Part shown: positions 43,935-53,457 of the stretch, piece after piece | Layout of the letters: the number at the start of each line of letters is the position of its first letter | Numbering within the stretch: position 1 is the first letter of the stretch | NCBI GenBank assembly: GCA_016179685.1 | Contig: JACPCR010000064.1 | Coordinates: 94,170-158,169, forward strand | Direction of reading: 5' to 3' | Origin: Planctomycetota bacterium | GTDB lineage: Bacteria; Planctomycetota; PUPC01; JACPCR01 | DNA: 64,000 nt | Notes under the pieces: model-generated | The model's input: only the letters and a program-made list of their open reading frames with translations | Told to the model about the DNA's origin: nothing | Databases searched by the model: none | Translations under genes and position numbers: made by a program

Positions 43935-45605
43935 TCATTCAGGCTGCCGGACGGCGAGTTCCACGCTGACGACGTTGACGGAATGACGTGCTCGTTGCTC
44001 GCGGGTCGCGCGCTCGCGGCCGCCATGGATGAGGAGCACCTCGTTCCAGCCCTCGCGGATGAGGGAAGCGGGAAAGGTGTAATCCAGGGCCTGGTGCTCC
44101 GGCACGTGATGGGTATATTGCCCCGTGGGAAACAGAAGCTGGCTCGTGAGCCGGCTGCTGAAGTTGGGCCAGGACCCGTTGAAGCTGACGCCCAGGTCCG
44201 GCATGTGCTCAGGCTTTTCGACGACGGTCTGCACCGTCAGCTCGAGGCCGGCGGGCTCGGCGGCCATCGGAAGGTGGAAGGCATGGCGGAAGGCAGGCTC
44301 GACGACGGCGGGCACCTGTTCGGCGAATTCGAACAGGGGGAAATTAAAGGGGCCGTGGTTGAGGGCGAGGGCATAATGCTTCGGCTTGCCCCTCAGGCCC
44401 CCGAGGTCATCCAGCCCACGCAGCTCGGGATAGAGCGCCTGCCTCTTCGCCGCGGTCGGATGGATGCCCTCCTCGTCCGTGCAGAAGAAGTTGAAGGTCT
44501 CGATCCCGTCCACGCCCAGCGCGAGCTTGCCCGCTGCGTTGGCCCTGAGGAGCGGCCCGCTGGCGGACAGCAGGCGGTAGCCGCGGGCGCCCGTGTCCGG
44601 GCAGAAGGCGTCCAGCCAGTTCGGAGCGTCCTCGATGACGCCGTAGATGGCCACCTCGCCGGCCAGGTCCGCCCTCAGCCGCTCGTAAGGCACGTCCCAG
44701 CTCGTCTGCCAACTGTTGCTCGGGCTGACGAAGTCGATCAGGCCGCTCCGGGCCAGAGCCGCCACGTCCAGGCCCACGCTCCGGAGCAGGCCCAGGCGGC
44801 AGGGTATCCGGACGCCCAGAGGATAGGGCTTCCCGAGGGCCTTCGAGCGCGCCCGGGTGAGCGCCCGGATGCTCCCGATCCAAGCGATCATGGTCTGGAT
44901 GGCCTCCTCGGTCGCTGGCGGCTCACAGATATAGGGGCAGCGCAGCCAGTCCAGCTCGATGCCTTCGAAGTCGTAGTCTTCGACCAGCTCCCGGACCAGG
45001 CGGAACATCGAGTCCCGGACCTCCCGTTTTTCGTAGTTGAGGGCCATGAGGACCCGGCTCACGCCGTCTCGCGGGTTCGGCTCGACGCCGCGCAGCCGGA
45101 GCTGCGGGTTGCGCAGCTCCGGACCGTTCATGTAGCTGCCTTGGAGATCGTTCGCCCCGTGCATGTCGTTCATGCGGATGGAGACCCAGGGAGAGACGCC
45201 GCGCCGCCGGCAGGCCTTCGAGATTTCGGCCACCCAGTCCACACCCGCTTCCGCGAGGTCCAGGTAACGGTCCAGGAACTCTGCGTCCCGCGTCATGACG
45301 GACTCCAGCATCGGCGTCGTGAAGTCGGTTTCGTTGGGAGGCGGATAATGCCGGCGGAAGAACTCGCGGTTGCCGCGGGTATAGCCTTCGAGGATGTGAG
45401 GAAAGGCCTTGCTGGGATACCAGGCCCTCTGAGCATTCGGATTGCACAGAAAGGTGTCCACGCCGCTGTCGGCAATCAGGTCGATGAAGTCGTGCATCAC
45501 CTGGGCCGTGTAGGGGCCCGCAGTGTCCGGCCGGTAGCCCTGGCCGAAGAGAAAGGTGCAGTCGCCGTTGTACAGGTTGCGATGCCGTCGGAGGTCGCTC
45601 TTCAT
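43935..45605 (-). CDS. Family 10-like glycosylhydrolase / barrel hypothetical protein
   Basis: The 556-residue protein has no signal peptide. A TIM-barrel-like part (about 20-380) shows GVDTFLCNPNAQRAWYP, SPWVSIRMNDMHG, DFEGIELDWLR and GLIDFVSPSNSWQTSW, as in GH10-like (DUF4015/DUF187-type) proteins. E and D in GIELDWLR are candidate acidic active-site residues. A beta-rich C-terminal domain follows (LTVQTVVEKPEHMPDLGVSF). An AAAGGAAA site precedes the ATG. The divergent neighbour is a Gfo/Idh/MocA oxidoreductase, pointing to sugar metabolism. Confidence 0.6.
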   Translation of the reverse strand: MKSDLRRHRNLYNGDCTFLFGQGYRPDTAGPYTAQVMHDFIDLIADSGVDTFLCNPNAQRAWYPSKAFPHILEGYTRGNREFFRRHYPPPNETDFTTPMLESVMTRDAEFLDRYLDLAEAGVDWVAEISKACRRRGVSPWVSIRMNDMHGANDLQGSYMNGPELRNPQLRLRGVEPNPRDGVSRVLMALNYEKREVRDSMFRLVRELVEDYDFEGIELDWLRCPYICEPPATEEAIQTMIAWIGSIRALTRARSKALGKPYPLGVRIPCRLGLLRSVGLDVAALARSGLIDFVSPSNSWQTSWDVPYERLRADLAGEVAIYGVIEDAPNWLDAFCPDTGARGYRLLSASGPLLRANAAGKLALGVDGIETFNFFCTDEEGIHPTAAKRQALYPELRGLDDLGGLRGKPKHYALALNHGPFNFPLFEFAEQVPAVVEPAFRHAFHLPMAAEPAGLELTVQTVVEKPEHMPDLGVSFNGSWPNFSSRLTSQLLFPTGQYTHHVPEHQALDYTFPASLIREGWNEVLLIHGGRERATREQRARHSVNVVSVELAVRQPE

Positions 45606-45682
45606 GATCGGCGTTTCCTTTCACCGTGGTCTTCACTTATCATTCATCCTGCGGCCGGGAAAGCAAGTGAGCGAGAGAGGAA

Positions 45683-46732
45683 ATGATGAAAACCTACCGA
45701 TTGGCGATCGTCGGCCTGGGGCGCATGGGGAGCACCATCGACGCCGAGGTGGTCGATTACCCCGCTTACCCATTGCCGTATTCCATCGCCGGGGCCTGCC
45801 AGCTCATCCCGCGGCTTCAGTTGGCCGCTGGGGCGGACATTCTTCCGGAGAAGCGGAGGGCCTTCCAGGAGAAATGGGGCGTGGCGGCCCTTTACGAGGA
45901 TTACCGGGAGATGATCGAGCGCGAGCGTCCGGACGTCGTGGCGATCTGCACGGTGGGGGAGCACCACGCGCCGATGACCGTCGAGGTGGCCTCGCTGGGC
46001 GTGCCGATGATCTTTTGCGAGAAGGCGATGGCGTGCTCGATGGCTGAGGCCGACGCTGTCCGGGACGCGGTCCGAAAGTCGGGGTCGAAGTTTCTTACCG
46101 GCGTGCTCCGGCGGTGGCAGTCCACCTACCAGGAGGCGCGGCAGCGGATCGCCGCCGGGGACATCGGCCAGCCCAAGGCCCTTGTGCACTTCGGCCGCAC
46201 GAACCTTTTGCACGGGCACTCGCACACCTTGGATACCGTGCTGCTCCTCTTGGGTGATCCGCGTGCGCTGAACGTGCATGGGGAGCTGCTGCCCCGGGAG
46301 GTGCGATTCGAGAGCGGCCGGCTGGAGAGGGACCCCGATGCGGTTTTCCAGGTCGAGTTCGAGGGCGGAATCGAGGCCCAGACGGTCCGTGGCGGGGCCT
46401 GGGACTTCGAGGTCCACGGCACGGAAGGCGTCCTGAAGGTGGCCAACGACGGCCTGCAGATCGCCCTCAGAAAGAAGACGCCCGTGAGCAAGTCCTTCGA
46501 GCCGTACCTGGAGACGGTCCTGCCCCCGCCGGCGCTGCCGCGCAGCCCGACGGTCACCATGCTCGATGACCTCGTGTCGGCCCACGAGGAAGGCCGGCCC
46601 ACCCGCAGCGACATCGAGGTCACCCACCACGCGACGGAAATCCTCTTTGCCATCGCCGAGTGCCACCACCTCGGCGTTCCTCGCGTCGCTCTGCCGGTGC
46701 AGAATAGAAATCTCTATATCCGCCACCGATAG
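45683..46732 (+). CDS. Gfo/Idh/MocA family oxidoreductase
   Basis: The 349-residue protein has an N-terminal Rossmann motif GLGRMGSTID, a CEKAMACS segment in place of the usual EKP signature (Pro replaced by Ala), and a C-terminal dimerisation domain. HGHSHTLDTVLLLLGDPRAL fits the HxxD/H active-site strand. It would act on a sugar or cyclitol. Two ATGs in tandem are possible starts. Its TAG stop is the left foot of hairpin P10. Divergent from the GH10-like gene. Confidence 0.85.
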   Translation: MMKTYRLAIVGLGRMGSTIDAEVVDYPAYPLPYSIAGACQLIPRLQLAAGADILPEKRRAFQEKWGVAALYEDYREMIERERPDVVAICTVGEHHAPMTVEVASLGVPMIFCEKAMACSMAEADAVRDAVRKSGSKFLTGVLRRWQSTYQEARQRIAAGDIGQPKALVHFGRTNLLHGHSHTLDTVLLLLGDPRALNVHGELLPREVRFESGRLERDPDAVFQVEFEGGIEAQTVRGGAWDFEVHGTEGVLKVANDGLQIALRKKTPVSKSFEPYLETVLPPPALPRSPTVTMLDDLVSAHEEGRPTRSDIEVTHHATEILFAIAECHHLGVPRVALPVQNRNLYIRHR

Positions 46733-46779
46733 TTTCCAGCGGTGGAAATGCGGACACGCATTATCGCCGCTGAAAACTA
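46730..46779. repeat. Hairpin P10 whose two feet are the stop codons of convergent genes
   Basis: A 23-nt imperfect inverted repeat (19 of 23 paired) around GACA. It begins with the TAG of the upstream plus-strand gene and ends with the CTA that is the TAG of the minus-strand gene. The centre GTGGAAATGCGGACACGCAT is a diverged core. It is well placed for bidirectional termination. Confidence 0.8.
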
Positions 46780-47724
46780 GGGACGAAGCCCGACCTGTTT
46801 GAGCACTCCGGCCAGGCGCTCGATATCTTCGTCGCTTGCGGAGCGGAGCGGGGGGCGGAGGTGGCGTGCGGCGATGCCATGGAGCTCGAGCGCGGCGCGC
46901 CAGACTCCTTGCCAACTTCCGGGGAAGCGGCCGCCGCCGGCGAGTCCGCCCCCTGGCTGTTCACTCGAGACGGTGAAGAGGGGGATTTCGATCCGGCGGA
47001 TGATGCCCACGGCGTCGGAGAGATTCCCGCCCTGGAGATGCCGCCAGTATTCCTGGCTCACGCGGGGCGCGAAGCAGGTATCCCAGGCCATGAAGCTGCG
47101 GCATCCATAGGGCCATTCGAGCAGATGCCTCCATAAGCATCCGCCAGTCATGATCTTCCAGCGCTCCCCATACTTGTGAAGAGTGATGATGGCGTAGGCT
47201 TCCGAGCCGTCCTCCTTGAAGCAGCAGATGTTGGGCACGTCTTGGAGGGAGTCGAGGATCGCGTGGGCCGGGGCGCCAACGAGCATGATCGGCATCACCG
47301 CGGCGACGGCCCGGTAATGGCCCACAAGGCCTTCCGTCTCCGAGGCGCCGGCGGGAGGCAGGGTCATCAGGCAGTCCGCTCCCAGATCGCGGCAGAACTG
47401 GGCGAATTCGACGGCTCGCCGAGTCGGCCAGAGACCCGTCGCCGCCACGGTGAGAGCGCGTCTCGAGACGCGCTCCACGACATAACGCGTCAACTCGGCG
47501 ATCTCCTGGCCGGAAAGGCTCAGGAACTGGCTGTCCCCAACGGTCAGAAGGCTGACGCGGCTGCCGCCGGAGATGCCGGTCTCGATGATGTTGCCCACGC
47601 CGTTCCAATCGATCGACGCGTCACGGAGGAACGGCGTTGGAATGGAGTTCACCGGGCCTTCCAGGAGGGTGCGGACTTCTTCGGGAGACCGAGAAAGAGG
47701 TTTGGACATCAAAGCGCTCCCCAT
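46777..47724 (-). CDS. Dihydrodipicolinate synthase/N-acetylneuraminate lyase family protein
   Basis: This 315-residue class I aldolase-type barrel has the Schiff-base lysine K170 in NICCFKEDGSE. The tyrosine normally found in the YNxP segment before it is missing: the strand reads PIMLVGAPAH. The protein starts SIPTPFLRDASID, as DapA-family members do. The reaction is probably aldol cleavage or dehydration of a sugar acid, but the missing Tyr leaves this open. It lies downstream of a sugar-isomerase-like gene in the same orientation, 22 bases apart, and is probably the second gene of that operon. Confidence 0.8.
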   Translation of the reverse strand: MGSALMSKPLSRSPEEVRTLLEGPVNSIPTPFLRDASIDWNGVGNIIETGISGGSRVSLLTVGDSQFLSLSGQEIAELTRYVVERVSRRALTVAATGLWPTRRAVEFAQFCRDLGADCLMTLPPAGASETEGLVGHYRAVAAVMPIMLVGAPAHAILDSLQDVPNICCFKEDGSEAYAIITLHKYGERWKIMTGGCLWRHLLEWPYGCRSFMAWDTCFAPRVSQEYWRHLQGGNLSDAVGIIRRIEIPLFTVSSEQPGGGLAGGGRFPGSWQGVWRAALELHGIAARHLRPPLRSASDEDIERLAGVLKQVGLRP

Positions 47725-47746
47725 TTATGGATTTCAAACACAGGAA

Positions 47747-48592
47747 CTACATCACTCTCTGACCATAAAATTGGGCAATTTTGGCCTGGAGAAAGGCGAG
47801 GCTCTTCCTTGTGCCTTCGTCGCCTGCTCCGGTGCCATCCTCCAGGCTGATGAATCCGGTGTAGTTTACCTCGCGCAGCACGCGAAAGGTGGCTTCCCAG
47901 TCCACCCGACCCTCCCCGACCACCGTGTGCTGGTAGGAGCCGGTCAGGCGGTCGTTCGCATGAACATGCGCGAGGCGGTGTTTAACGGCATGCAGAATCT
48001 GGAGAGGGTTTTCATTGACCATGATCTGGTTGGAGACATCGAAGTTGGCTCGGACGGGCGTATCCTCAAGTCGTTTCCACACATCGAGATAAACATCAGC
48101 GTGAAAAGCAAAGTCGTTGCTCGTCCAGCGCCGATCCCGATAATGGTTCTCCAAGGCGAGCACGATCCCCTTCGGCTCAGCGCGCTCCGCCAGGCGTTTG
48201 AGCCACTCGACGCACCAGCGCACCCCATCGTCTCGCGGAACACCAGGATACTCGCAGCCGGTGGTCACGCGTACGTTCGGGGCGCCCAGGCGATGAGCCG
48301 TCTCCAAATTGAGCAGCATGTCATCGAAGTGACGCTGGCGTTCCGATTCCTGGGGATGGGTGAAGTCAGGGGCGCAGGTGAGCTGAGACAAGGTGAGGCC
48401 GTTTTTGGTGAGAGCTTCTCGCACCGCCTCGAGGTATGAAGGCGCCCGGGACATCAACAAGGGGTTGTAAAGCTCGAAGTGTTTCAGGCCGAAGGCCGGG
48501 GCTTGAGCGAGGACATCGTCGAGGGTAGGCCGGCCATCTTCGAGCATGCTTCGGATATAGCGAATCGGATTCCAGGAGAGTTCAGGGGGCAT
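47747..48592 (-). CDS. Sugar phosphate isomerase/epimerase (AP endonuclease 2-type barrel)
   Basis: This 281-residue TIM barrel of the xylose isomerase-like family has metal-site residues in IVLALENHYRDR (Glu), VRANFDVSNQIM (Asp), RLAHVHANDR (His) and TGFISLEDGTGAG (Glu). It probably isomerises or epimerises a sugar or inositol derivative. No upstream gene is on the same strand, so it starts a two-gene operon with the DapA-like gene. The region beyond its start (48593-48782) shows no gene. Confidence 0.82.
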   Translation of the reverse strand: MPPELSWNPIRYIRSMLEDGRPTLDDVLAQAPAFGLKHFELYNPLLMSRAPSYLEAVREALTKNGLTLSQLTCAPDFTHPQESERQRHFDDMLLNLETAHRLGAPNVRVTTGCEYPGVPRDDGVRWCVEWLKRLAERAEPKGIVLALENHYRDRRWTSNDFAFHADVYLDVWKRLEDTPVRANFDVSNQIMVNENPLQILHAVKHRLAHVHANDRLTGSYQHTVVGEGRVDWEATFRVLREVNYTGFISLEDGTGAGDEGTRKSLAFLQAKIAQFYGQRVM

Positions 48593-48782
48593 GGCCGGCG
48601 ACCTGCGGAAAACACGGAATCAAGGGCAACTCGTATGTTTAAAGCCAGTCAACAATTGTCTATTCTTGGCCATTCCTCGCTAACTGGAAGCTTCTGTTTC
48701 TCTCTGTCACAGCGAAGCGACTCCGCAAGCTTCGCAAATCGCGCTTGTGAGAAACCCGGGCTAAAGAACCTGATTCCGGGGA

Positions 48783-48811
48783 TTGACACCACGGGTCATG
48801 TTTGATATACT
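48783..48811 (+). promoter_or_regulatory. Strong sigma-70 promoter upstream of dnaG
   Basis: A perfect TTGACA and TATACT are 17 bases apart; transcription would start near 48818. This is the best promoter match in the window and stands in front of a short leader ending in a terminator-like hairpin. Confidence 0.8.
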
Positions 48812-48817
48812 CTTAAC

Positions 48818-48913
48818 CCCTCGCTTCTCTAAGGAATAGAACCGAGAATGAACGGCTGAGGGCATGAAAAGATTCGGTCTTGGGCAACCACCATAGGAGA
48901 CCGAATCTTTTTC
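48818..48913 (+). ncRNA. Candidate small RNA or attenuator leader upstream of dnaG
   Basis: About 95 bases lie between the promoter and a complete intrinsic terminator. No ORF of useful length and no known RNA family was recognised. It could be a free small RNA, or a leader whose terminator controls read-through into dnaG-rpoD. 164 further bases separate it from dnaG. Confidence 0.5.
48867..48912 (+). terminator. Intrinsic terminator with 14 bp stem
   Basis: AAAAGATTCGGTCT pairs perfectly with AGACCGAATCTTTT around a 17-base loop, and a T-rich run follows (TTTTTCATTTT). It is the only classic hairpin-plus-T-tract terminator found in the window. Confidence 0.85.
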
Positions 48914-49077
48914 ATTTTAGGCGCGGGATGTGCCGAACAGCTCTCAGACGGAACTTAGGACGTAAGCTGGGATATTTCATCACCTTGCATCGCTGTGAGG
49001 GGCCGGTCAGGCCTAGTCTGGGCCTCATTGTCGTCCGTTCCTAAGCCAGCCCTCGTTTTCTTCGAGAGGAGCACGAT

Positions 49078-50883
49078 TTGGCTGGGCACATACCCGAACA
49101 TGTCCTCGCGCAGGTCCAATCTGCGGTTGATATCGTCGGTCTGATCTCCCAATACGTTCCCTTGAAGAAGGCGGGCCGGAATTATAAGGGCCTTTGCCCT
49201 TTCCACAAGGAGAAAACCCCCTCCTTCACGGTCAATCCTGACCGGCAGATGTTCCATTGCTTTGGCTGCAAGGAAGGTGGGACAGCTTTCAAGTTCCTCA
49301 TGCTTCAAGAGCATCTCTCCTTTCCGGAGGCGGTTAGGCATCTTGCTCAGGGCACAGGTATTACCATACCGGATGAGCCGGGCCATGGGCCGGAGGAGAG
49401 GGGCGAGCGCGAGGCCATATACGGGGCGCTGGGTCAGGCCGCCCTGTATTTTGCCTCGCAGGTCCGTAGCGAGGCAGGCGTCAGGGCCTGGGAATACTTG
49501 CAGGGTCGTCGTATCTCACCTACTACCATAGAGTTATGGCAGCTTGGGTACTCTCTCAAAGGGTGGGACAATCTTCTGCGAGCCCTCGAGGCCAGAGGCA
49601 TCTCCCGTGCCACACTGGAAAAGGCCGGACTGATCACCCAGGGAGCTGAGGGCCGAAGCCAGTACGACCGTTTCCGCAACCGTGTGATGTTCCCTATTGT
49701 GGACGTACGAAATCGTGTGATAGGTTTCGGCGCCCGTATCCTGGACGAAGGCGAGAATGGGCCGAAATACCTGAATTCGCCGGAGACGCCAGTCTTCAAT
49801 AAGAGTGCATGCCTCTATGGGCTGAACCGAGCCAAGGTCGCCATCAGCGAGAAGGGGGTGGCCATCGTCGTCGAGGGCTACACGGACGTCTTGGCGGCCC
49901 ACCAACTTGGCGTCTGCCACGTGGTCGCCACGCTCGGAACGGCCCTCACCCGCCAACATCTGGATTTGCTGAGGCGGTATGCACGCCGGGTGGTTCTGGT
50001 CTATGACGCGGATGCTGCGGGCGAGAAGGCGAGTGATCGCAGCCTCGAGCTGTTTCTGGAAGAGGATGTGGACGTCAGCCTGGCGACGCTCTCCGCGGGC
50101 CAGGACCCCTGTGATTTCCTGCTGGCGAACGGTGTCCGGGCCTTCGAGGAGCGCATCGAGCAGGCCTGTGAGATTCTCGCCTTCAAGCTCCAGGTCGTCC
50201 GATCGCGGTACAATTTCGACCTGATGGACGACAAGAGTCGTGCCACGGACGAGATTCTGGCGCTCGCGGCGCACATCGCGAACCCGGTCAAGCGGGACCT
50301 CTTTCTCCAGGCCGCTTCAGGCGCGCTTCGCGTCTCGGAATCGACGCTGCGGGCCCGGGCGCTTTCCCTGGCACGGCGGCCAAATCGGCCCGTCTCGCCC
50401 GAATCACCTGAAGAAACCAGAAAAAATGTCACGGCTGCCGAGATCGCGCAGCAGGACGTACTCACCTTCCTGCTCCACTCGGCCGGGACCCCGGAAACCG
50501 CTGAGTCCGTCTTCCAGCAGGTCTCCGTCCAGGAATTTTCAGATGACACCTATCGGACCATCTATCAGACCTTGCGCGACATCCATGAATCGGAAGGACG
50601 CCTGGATGCCGGTCAGGTCATGAGAGCCCTGGAGACCCGGGGGCAGGCCGACGCGGGGGCTGCACGCATCGTCGCTGAAATGCTGGAAGTGCAGGCGGAT
50701 GAGACCCTGCCCCGGAGGCTTGAAGGGTCTTTGAAATGGTTTTCTCAGAAACGCATAGAAAGAAAAGTTATGGACCTCAAGGAGGAACTCAAACAGGCCC
50801 AGGCGCGGGGCGACTCGCATCGGCTCGATGAACTGCTCCGGCAGGTTCAGTCGTGCCTGTCTGTCCCGGCCGCACGGCCCTGA
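49078..50883 (+). CDS. dnaG: DNA primase
   Basis: This 601-residue primase makes RNA primers for replication. The CHC2 zinc finger is C40, H43, C61, C64 (GLCPFHKEKTPSF, MFHCFGC). The catalytic core shows FRNRVMFPIVDVRNRVIGFG. The TOPRIM acidic residues lie in VVEGYTDVLA and LVYDADAAGEKA. The C-terminal helicase-binding region is helical. A TTG start with GAGAGGAG upstream was chosen. rpoD follows 147 bases later, giving the usual dnaG-rpoD order without rpsU. Confidence 0.96.
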   Translation: MAGHIPEHVLAQVQSAVDIVGLISQYVPLKKAGRNYKGLCPFHKEKTPSFTVNPDRQMFHCFGCKEGGTAFKFLMLQEHLSFPEAVRHLAQGTGITIPDEPGHGPEERGEREAIYGALGQAALYFASQVRSEAGVRAWEYLQGRRISPTTIELWQLGYSLKGWDNLLRALEARGISRATLEKAGLITQGAEGRSQYDRFRNRVMFPIVDVRNRVIGFGARILDEGENGPKYLNSPETPVFNKSACLYGLNRAKVAISEKGVAIVVEGYTDVLAAHQLGVCHVVATLGTALTRQHLDLLRRYARRVVLVYDADAAGEKASDRSLELFLEEDVDVSLATLSAGQDPCDFLLANGVRAFEERIEQACEILAFKLQVVRSRYNFDLMDDKSRATDEILALAAHIANPVKRDLFLQAASGALRVSESTLRARALSLARRPNRPVSPESPEETRKNVTAAEIAQQDVLTFLLHSAGTPETAESVFQQVSVQEFSDDTYRTIYQTLRDIHESEGRLDAGQVMRALETRGQADAGAARIVAEMLEVQADETLPRRLEGSLKWFSQKRIERKVMDLKEELKQAQARGDSHRLDELLRQVQSCLSVPAARP

Positions 50884-51030
50884 CGCGGAAGCGTTCGATC
50901 CCGCAGGGACATCCTTGCTCGTCTACCAGAGCGGGAACGCAGGAGGATTTCCGTTCTGACGAACCGGGAGATCGTTGCCGAGTTGCATCATCCCTAGTTG
51001 TTCCCTCTCTGCCACCCAGGAGACCCTTTC

Positions 51031-52704
51031 ATGGAAACGATGGATACTGCTCTTCGAGAGCTGGTCGAGAAAGGCCGTAAGAAGGGCTCTGTCACGTTCC
51101 TGGAAGTGACCCGGCTTCTGCCCGATGACAATTCCCAACCCGAACGGGTGGACAACGTGCTCCACCTTCTCGAGACACACGGGATCGATCTGGTGGACGA
51201 CGGTCCGCAATACGTCGGCAGCAAGTTTACCGAGGTCAAGCCGGTCGAGCCGTTCCATTCCTCGAACGGGGACGGCGACGGGTCGGTGGACTCTCACGAC
51301 GGCGAGGAGGTCAGCCGCATCGACGATCCGGTCCGGATGTATCTCTCCCAGATGGGCGAGATTCCCTTGCTCAGCCGCGAAGAGGAGATCATGCTCGCCA
51401 AGCAGATCGAGATCACCCGGAAGCGATTCCGGACCAAGGTTCTCGAATCCGATCTCGCGTTACGCCGCACCGTCGAGGTCTTCGAGCAGATTCTCCGTGG
51501 CGAGGCGCTTGCGGACCGTCTGCTGAAGGTCGATTCCGTGGTCGATATCAGCAAGCGAGAGGTGATGAAGCGCATGCCGTGCAACCTGGCCACCGTCCGG
51601 GACCTGCTGGCCCGCAACCGGGCGGATTACCGGCAGGTGAACGAGTCGGGAATCGACCGGCCGGACCGTGACGTTCTGACGGCGCGGATCGAGAGCCGGC
51701 GTCGGAAAGCGGCCATTTTGATCGAGGAGCTGAGCCTTCAGACGCAGCGCATCATGCCGATGTTCGAGATGATCCAGGAGATGCACGGCCGCATGAGGGA
51801 CCTGGATCAGCGTATTCGGGATTTGCGCCGCCGCAGGTTGCATAACAAGGCCCCGCTCCTCTCCCTCATGAAGGAGTACCAGGAGCTGAGAGACACGGCC
51901 ATGGAGGACGTGGACACCCTCGAGCGCCGTATCCTCACGATCAACCAGCGGCTTCGCGATTACGAGGAGGCCAAGCGGAAGCTCTCGAATGGCAATCTTC
52001 GCCTGGTCGTCAGCATCGCCAAGAAGTATCGAAACCGCGGCCTCAGCTTTCTCGACCTCATCCAGGAGGGCAACACGGGCCTCATGAAGGCCGTGGAAAA
52101 ATACGAGTATCGCCGCGGATTCAAGTTCAGCACTTATGCGACCTGGTGGATTCGCCAGGCGATCACCCGGTCCATTGCCGACCAGGCCAGGACCATCCGC
52201 ATCCCCGTCCACATGATCGAAACCATTACCCGGCTGCGGAACGTCCGGCGGATACTCTTCCAGAATACGGGATGCGAGCCCAGCATCGAGGAGGTGTCCG
52301 AAAAGGCTGGCGTGCCTCTCGACGAAGCCCAGCGGGTCCTGAAGATTTCCCGGCATCCGGCGTCCATCGATCGGCCGATTGGCGAAGGCGATGATGCGAC
52401 ACTGGGAGGCTTCATCGAGGACGAGAGCATGGAGGCGCCCGAGGAGACCGCCGGCGTGGTCATGCTCAAGGAGCGTATCCATCAAGTGCTCAAGACCCTG
52501 ACCTACCGGGAGCAGGAGATTCTCAAGCTCCGATTCGGAATCGGCAACGGCATGACCTACACCCTCGAAGAAGTCGGGCGTCGATTCAAGATCACCCGGG
52601 AACGAGTCCGGCAGATCGAGGCCAAGGCGGTTCGCAAGCTCCAGCACCCGATCCGAAGCCGGCAACTCGAGGGCTTTCTGGAGCACCCGTTTGAAGAGAG
52701 CTGA
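51031..52704 (+). CDS. rpoD: RNA polymerase primary sigma factor
   Basis: The 557-residue protein has region 1.1 ([20 protein letters not shown]), region 1.2 ([20 protein letters not shown]), a long non-conserved insert (about 150-300), then region 2 ([35 protein letters not shown]), region 3 and region 4 with the helix-turn-helix [20 protein letters not shown]. It is the housekeeping sigma. The ATG has an AGGAGA site; an upstream TTG frame is less likely. The TTGACA/TATAAT promoters seen in the window fit its expected specificity. Confidence 0.97.
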   Translation: METMDTALRELVEKGRKKGSVTFLEVTRLLPDDNSQPERVDNVLHLLETHGIDLVDDGPQYVGSKFTEVKPVEPFHSSNGDGDGSVDSHDGEEVSRIDDPVRMYLSQMGEIPLLSREEEIMLAKQIEITRKRFRTKVLESDLALRRTVEVFEQILRGEALADRLLKVDSVVDISKREVMKRMPCNLATVRDLLARNRADYRQVNESGIDRPDRDVLTARIESRRRKAAILIEELSLQTQRIMPMFEMIQEMHGRMRDLDQRIRDLRRRRLHNKAPLLSLMKEYQELRDTAMEDVDTLERRILTINQRLRDYEEAKRKLSNGNLRLVVSIAKKYRNRGLSFLDLIQEGNTGLMKAVEKYEYRRGFKFSTYATWWIRQAITRSIADQARTIRIPVHMIETITRLRNVRRILFQNTGCEPSIEEVSEKAGVPLDEAQRVLKISRHPASIDRPIGEGDDATLGGFIEDESMEAPEETAGVVMLKERIHQVLKTLTYREQEILKLRFGIGNGMTYTLEEVGRRFKITRERVRQIEAKAVRKLQHPIRSRQLEGFLEHPFEES

Positions 52705-52719
52705 TCTCTCAGGAGGACC

Positions 52720-53424
52720 ATGAACCCGTCGATCGCGGCCCTGGTCGAGCTTCAGTCCACCGATCTGAACATCCTTCGTCTGAAAGAGATGCTGGAACAG
52801 AAGCCTCGGGCGCTGGCCTCGGGGGAGCAGGAGGTGGCCCGCCAGCGGGAGCGGCTCGATCAGAAGCACTCGGAAATCAAGGATCAGCAGGTCAAGATTG
52901 CGCTCAAGGAAGACGATCTGAAGGACCATGAAGCCCGGATAGCGAAGCTGAAGGCCCAGCAGGCGACACGCGGGATCAAGAACAAGGAGTTTCAGGCCCT
53001 GAGCCACGAGATCGAGGGGGAGAAGGCGAACACCTCCTATCTCCAGGACGTCCTCTTGCAGATGTATGCGGAACTGGAGAAGGTTCAGAAGGAGGTCGAG
53101 GAGCTGAAGAAAGGCGTCGATTCGGCCCGGGATGCCCTCGAGGAGCAAAGGGCCGCTATCGAGGCGGAAATCAAGACCCTTCAACTGGAGGTCGAGGCCC
53201 TCGAACAGCAGCGCACCGCCTCCGCTGAGAACCTGGACGAGGAGATCGTCAACCGATATGAACGTATTCTCAAGGGCAAGAAAGACATCGCCCTCGCCGA
53301 GGTCCTCGACAATCACTGCCAGGGCTGCTACATGGAACTCACCCCGCAGATGATGCTCCTGGTGCGCAAGGGCAGCGAACTCGTCATGTGCCAGAGCTGC
53401 GGCCGCCTCCTTTACCTTCCTTGA
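52720..53424 (+). CDS. Coiled-coil protein with C4 zinc ribbon
   Basis: The 234-residue protein has a long antiparallel coiled-coil hairpin (about 15-180) and a C-terminal zinc ribbon (NHCQGCYMELTP ... VMCQSCGRLLYLP, C-x2-C twice). This is the zf-RING_7/DUF164 family, whose members include the Helicobacter flagellar factor HP0958 and CdsZ. An AGGAGG site precedes it, 15 bases after rpoD. It is probably part of the dnaG-rpoD transcript; its precise role is not established for most species. Confidence 0.85.
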   Translation: MNPSIAALVELQSTDLNILRLKEMLEQKPRALASGEQEVARQRERLDQKHSEIKDQQVKIALKEDDLKDHEARIAKLKAQQATRGIKNKEFQALSHEIEGEKANTSYLQDVLLQMYAELEKVQKEVEELKKGVDSARDALEEQRAAIEAEIKTLQLEVEALEQQRTASAENLDEEIVNRYERILKGKKDIALAEVLDNHCQGCYMELTPQMMLLVRKGSELVMCQSCGRLLYLP

Positions 53425-53457
53425 TGTGGGCCGCAGCCCAACGAAACGGGAGAGAGG

